Assembly: GCA_031279305.1 (NCBI GenBank)
Contig: JAITIS010000071.1
Coordinates: forward strand, 1-8,488
DNA: 8,488 bases
From: Candidatus Margulisiibacteriota bacterium
GTDB lineage: Bacteria; Margulisbacteria; Termititenacia; Termititenacales; Termititenacaceae
Reading direction: 5' to 3'
Part shown: positions 6,356-8,488 of the stretch, in pieces
How the letters are laid out: each line of letters opens with the position of its first letter
Numbering within the stretch: the stretch's first letter is position 1
Notes under the pieces: generated by a model
What the model was told of the DNA's origin: nothing
The model's input: only the letters and a program-made list of their open reading frames with translations
The model's database searches: none
Made by a program: the position numbers and the translations under genes

Positions 6356-6946
6356 TCAAGCCTCGGTATTAAAACTAGATTTGGCGGCCTCATACTTATT
6401 TTTGGGCGACAGACGGGGATAAGCGGCGCGCTCTTCTATGATGTCGTCGATCAGCGCGTGCAATTTGTCCATTTCCTGCGTGGTGGCGCTGTCTGAAAGT
6501 CTGGGGCTGCCGGTCATTATATCCAGCACGGTCACTCCGCTGTTGTTGATAACCTGTATTTCCTCGCGGATGACTTTTTTGCCGGGTTCCACGCTGTACG
6601 CGGCGAACTCCGGATTGTACCGGTCGCGCAGCGAGATGATAAAAAGATATTTCTGATTATGGCTTAAATCAGTATCGGAAGGATAGGCGATGCCGTTTGG
6701 ATGGGTGTGATAAACGCCAAAATACACCAGCCCGTGTTTTTGGGCGAAATCGTAGCCGCGGATAACGTCGTCGCTGGTCATTCCGAATTCTTTATGCTGG
6801 TCGCCGCCGGCTTGATTGTAAAGCGGCATCACGCCTTTGATTATGCCGTCCGCTGAGCCGCAGAGTATGCCGCCGGTCTCATAAGGATAATTTTCCTGCG
6901 CCTGCCGCATAATGAGATCGTATTGATGCTGGGTGATGACAAACAT
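6356..6946 (-). CDS. JAMM/MPN+ (JAB domain) zinc metalloprotease
   Basis: The 196-residue protein is essentially one JAB/MPN+ domain (about 1-130) with a helical tail. All metal-site residues are present in the canonical arrangement: Glu23 (YETGGILCG), then H-T-H at 80-82, seven residues, Ser90, two residues and Asp93 (HTHPNGIAYPSDTD). Proteins of this family are zinc isopeptidases. In bacteria they trim or release ubiquitin-like proteins such as ThiS/MoaD types, or process cofactor precursors. No ThiS, E1-like or cysteine-synthase gene is visible here, so the substrate is unknown. I chose the ATG at 6946 because family members begin close to this strand (MFVITQHQYDLI). A TTG at 6982 would add twelve residues but has no ribosome-binding site. 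The tail beyond 150 (TTQEMDKLHALIDDIIEERAAYPRL) is a charged helix. There is no signal peptide. It is divergent from the porin gene and upstream of the zinc-ribbon gene. Confidence 0.9.
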   Translation of the reverse strand: MFVITQHQYDLIMRQAQENYPYETGGILCGSADGIIKGVMPLYNQAGGDQHKEFGMTSDDVIRGYDFAQKHGLVYFGVYHTHPNGIAYPSDTDLSHNQKYLFIISLRDRYNPEFAAYSVEPGKKVIREEIQVINNSGVTVLDIMTGSPRLSDSATTQEMDKLHALIDDIIEERAAYPRLSPKNKYEAAKSSFNTEA

Positions 6947-7020
6947 ACCGGAATATCTTAACCCAAAACTAACGATCCGCAAATTTTATTTTAACCGATG
7001 AAAAGTACACTGCTGGCAAA

Positions 7021-7039
7021 TGCGCGAAAATGCCGCGCA
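7021..7039. other. Small GC-rich inverted repeat in the divergent gap
   Basis: TGCGCG (7021-7026) pairs with CGCGCA (7034-7039) across a seven-base loop, ten bases before the AGGAGG of the porin gene. In the porin transcript it would form a short hairpin just upstream of the ribosome-binding site. The A-rich run after it is the wrong strand for a rightward terminator. It may affect leader stability or translation, or be chance. I found no convincing -35/-10 pair for the porin or the protease in this gap. Confidence 0.35.
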
Positions 7040-7048
7040 AAAAAATTA

Positions 7049-7054
7049 AGGAGG
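7049..7054 (+). promoter_or_regulatory. Consensus Shine-Dalgarno of the porin gene
   Basis: AGGAGG lies four bases before the ATG at 7059, which is somewhat tight spacing. It confirms that start over downstream in-frame codons and suggests strong translation, as expected of an abundant outer-membrane protein. Confidence 0.8.
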
Positions 7055-7058
7055 AAGT

Positions 7059-8162
7059 ATGGAAAATAATGTGCGAAAAATTTTAGTGGTAGGAGCATTG
7101 GTCTTGTGTTCAGCGGCTTTCGCGGCGCCAGGGTGGTTTGTCAACACCGACGTCAATCAGGATTTTCGGTACAGACTGCACGACTATGCGCAGGAAGATG
7201 CCCCCAACAACGCGCATCGTTACCGGGAACGGCTGCGCTACCGCATCGCTTTGAAAACTAAAGTCAATGATGAGTTCACAGCTGGCGCAAGACTGCTTAC
7301 CGGCGATGGCACAAATAGATCGACCACGCAAACTTTGGACAACGAATTTGAGAAAAAGCAGTTCAATCTGGATCAGGCTTATCTGTCTTACGCTCCAAAA
7401 TGGGTGCCGAGCGCGCTTGGTTCTTTCAAAGCCACTGTCGGCAAATTTGATGTTAAAGAAGGGATCTATACGGTTTCCAGTATTATGTGGGACAGCAATA
7501 TTTCGCTGGAAGGCGAATTGCTGAATTACACCTATAAAAATTTGGGCGTGGAAGGTTTGGATGTTTTTGCCAATATCGGCAGCTATGTGCTGGAAGGAGA
7601 TGTCAATCCCGGCGCTCCGGTCAATCTGGAAGCTCGACAGCTGGGCTGGAAGTGGAAATTTCTTAAAAATTATAATTTTGACGCCGCTTATGCTCAATAC
7701 ACTGTGCCGGCTTTTAACACCTCTGCCACTGCCGCCAATCTCAATGTCGATGCCAGCGACGACAAAGCGCTCACCCACATCGGCGCCGTGTTGGGCGCTA
7801 AACTGACAGCGCCATACTTTGAAAAAGTGGCCTTGCTTTACGAAGACTACAGCAATCCGAATATCGAGACTAAAGACAATCACGGTACAGCCGCCGGCAT
7901 CGAATTTGGCACGGCCAGCGTTGCTAAATTGGGCGATTATTCTCTGAGATATTTAACCCGCAAAGTAGAGGAAAATATCGGTTGGAATTATCTGGAAGAT
8001 GCGCATAAAATCGCCGGTACGGAAGGCTCCCAGATAGTCCTGACTCTGGGGCTGGCGGAAAATGTCAGTTTTACTTATGATCAATATGATCTGAAGTATA
8101 TTGACAAAGATAATGGCAAGCCTTGGAAAGACACCCGCTTCGAAATCAACGTGAAATTTTAG
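7059..8162 (+). CDS. Outer-membrane porin ('putative porin', Porin_5-like)
   Basis: This is a 367-residue exported beta-barrel protein. Residues 1-22 are a signal peptide (basic start, hydrophobic core, cleavage at AFA-A). The mature part is rich in alternating strands with aromatic girdles. It shows the layout of the putative porin family: RYRERLRYRIALKTKVND (54-71), GARLLTGDGTN (76-86), LDQAYLSY (104-111), VGKFDV (127-132) and MWDSNISLEG (143-152). It ends in FEINVKF; a C-terminal Phe with alternating hydrophobic residues is the standard barrel-assembly (BamA) signal, so the gene is complete. It is the first gene of a rightward pair with pstS, 32 bases apart and without a terminator. By analogy with the phosphate-selective porins OprP/OprO, which serve the Pst system in Pseudomonas, it may admit phosphate; this rests on context, not on recognised binding residues. 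I see no PHO box. Confidence 0.87.
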   Translation: MENNVRKILVVGALVLCSAAFAAPGWFVNTDVNQDFRYRLHDYAQEDAPNNAHRYRERLRYRIALKTKVNDEFTAGARLLTGDGTNRSTTQTLDNEFEKKQFNLDQAYLSYAPKWVPSALGSFKATVGKFDVKEGIYTVSSIMWDSNISLEGELLNYTYKNLGVEGLDVFANIGSYVLEGDVNPGAPVNLEARQLGWKWKFLKNYNFDAAYAQYTVPAFNTSATAANLNVDASDDKALTHIGAVLGAKLTAPYFEKVALLYEDYSNPNIETKDNHGTAAGIEFGTASVAKLGDYSLRYLTRKVEENIGWNYLEDAHKIAGTEGSQIVLTLGLAENVSFTYDQYDLKYIDKDNGKPWKDTRFEINVKF

Positions 8163-8183
8163 GGTGTTGAATAAAAATAAAAA

Positions 8184-8188
8184 AGGAG
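8184..8188 (+). promoter_or_regulatory. Ribosome-binding site of pstS
   Basis: AGGAG lies six bases before the ATG at 8195. The surrounding 32-base spacer is A-rich, with no hairpin or -35/-10 pair, supporting read-through from the porin gene. Confidence 0.75.
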
Positions 8189-8194
8189 AAAATT

Positions 8195-8488
8195 ATGCGT
8201 AACAAATGGAAAATAGGTCTGCTGGCGGTTCTGCTGGGCGCTCTGGGGTTTGCGGATCTGCTGGGCGCCGGGGCGACTTTTCCCCAGCCGTTGTATTCTA
8301 AAATGTTTGCGGTGTATGAGCAGCAAAAAGGCGTGAAAATCAATTATCAGGGTATCGGCTCCGGCGGCGGCATCAAACAGCTGACCGAGCGGGTTATTGA
8401 TTTCGGCGGCACCGACGCCTATATGACAGACAAAGAGATCGCGGCGGCTGGAGCCAAAATAGTCCATATTCCGACCTGTATCGGCGCG
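8195..8488 (+). CDS. pstS: Phosphate-binding periplasmic protein PstS, 3' end cut by window
   Basis: The first 98 codons are visible and the frame is still open at the window end. PstS captures inorganic phosphate in the periplasm and passes it to the PstCAB ABC transporter. Residues 1-20 are a signal peptide (MRNKWK, hydrophobic LLAVLLGALGFA). No cysteine lipobox is present, as expected for a free periplasmic protein in a diderm. The mature start has the family signature GAGATFPQPLY (24-34), then INYQGIGSGGGIKQL (49-63) and IDFGGTDAYMTD (68-79). Thr28/Phe29, Ser56 and Asp74 correspond to the phosphate-contacting Thr10/Phe11, Ser38 and Asp56 of mature E. coli PstS. Thr replaces the more usual Ser in the ASD triad before that Asp. 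The remaining ligands (the Arg and the S-G-T loop) lie beyond the window. pstC, pstA and pstB would be expected just downstream. Confidence 0.95.
   Translation, partial: MRNKWKIGLLAVLLGALGFADLLGAGATFPQPLYSKMFAVYEQQKGVKINYQGIGSGGGIKQLTERVIDFGGTDAYMTDKEIAAAGAKIVHIPTCIGA

Noticed and set aside
6947..6982. Upstream TTG start adding twelve residues to the JAMM protease
   Set aside because: It has no ribosome-binding site, and the JAB domain normally begins within a few residues of the ATG at 6946.
7021..7048. Hairpin plus A/T run as a rho-independent terminator
   Set aside because: The stem is only six pairs. The run of A follows it on the plus strand, and on the minus strand the T run precedes rather than follows the stem.
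7110..7883. Leftward open frame of 257 codons opposite the porin
   Set aside because: The rightward frame has a signal peptide, barrel strands, a consensus ribosome-binding site and a C-terminal Phe; the reverse frame has none of these.
8146..8467. Leftward open frames opposite pstS
   Set aside because: The rightward frame carries unmistakable PstS motifs and a good ribosome-binding site.

Overview
The window looks like chromosomal DNA from an uncultured, Gram-negative-type (diderm) bacterium. The evidence is a porin-like beta-barrel ending in phenylalanine, a second PorV/UPF0164-like outer-membrane protein, and a periplasmic PstS with a signal peptidase I-type leader rather than a lipoprotein leader. 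The mix of housekeeping genes, many alanine/glycine-rich proteins and PorV-like barrels would fit lineages such as Margulisbacteria, Elusimicrobiota or similar, but no gene here fixes the phylum. Coding density is very high and no stretch over about 120 bases lacks a gene. I see no tRNA, rRNA, CRISPR array, transposon or phage gene.

Layout. (1) Positions 1-4837 form a tightly packed rightward block: a tetratricopeptide-repeat protein cut by the window start, queH (epoxyqueuosine reductase), nnrD (NAD(P)HX dehydratase), purB (adenylosuccinate lyase) and two unrecognised proteins. Genes overlap or abut, so translational coupling and one transcript are likely. (2) Positions 4840-6946 hold three leftward genes. 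In their own reading order these are a JAMM/MPN+ metalloprotease, a small double-CxxC zinc-ribbon protein with a near-consensus sigma-70-type promoter, and a PorV-like outer-membrane barrel with an extra C-terminal beta domain. (3) Positions 7059-8488 run rightward again: an outer-membrane porin of the 'putative porin' type, then pstS, which is cut by the window end. They probably share a transcript and bring phosphate across the outer membrane and then to the Pst ABC transporter.

The first block combines tRNA modification, cofactor repair and purine synthesis, which is ordinary metabolism. The two outer-membrane proteins and PstS belong to the cell envelope. The points most worth a second look are: the PorV-like barrel whose tail resembles a type IX secretion sorting or FlgD-Ig-like domain; the run of eight G just before its TTG start; the JAMM protease next to a strongly promoted zinc-ribbon gene; and the two unrecognised proteins after purB, which share a short motif. 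I do not see convincing evidence of an entirely new system.
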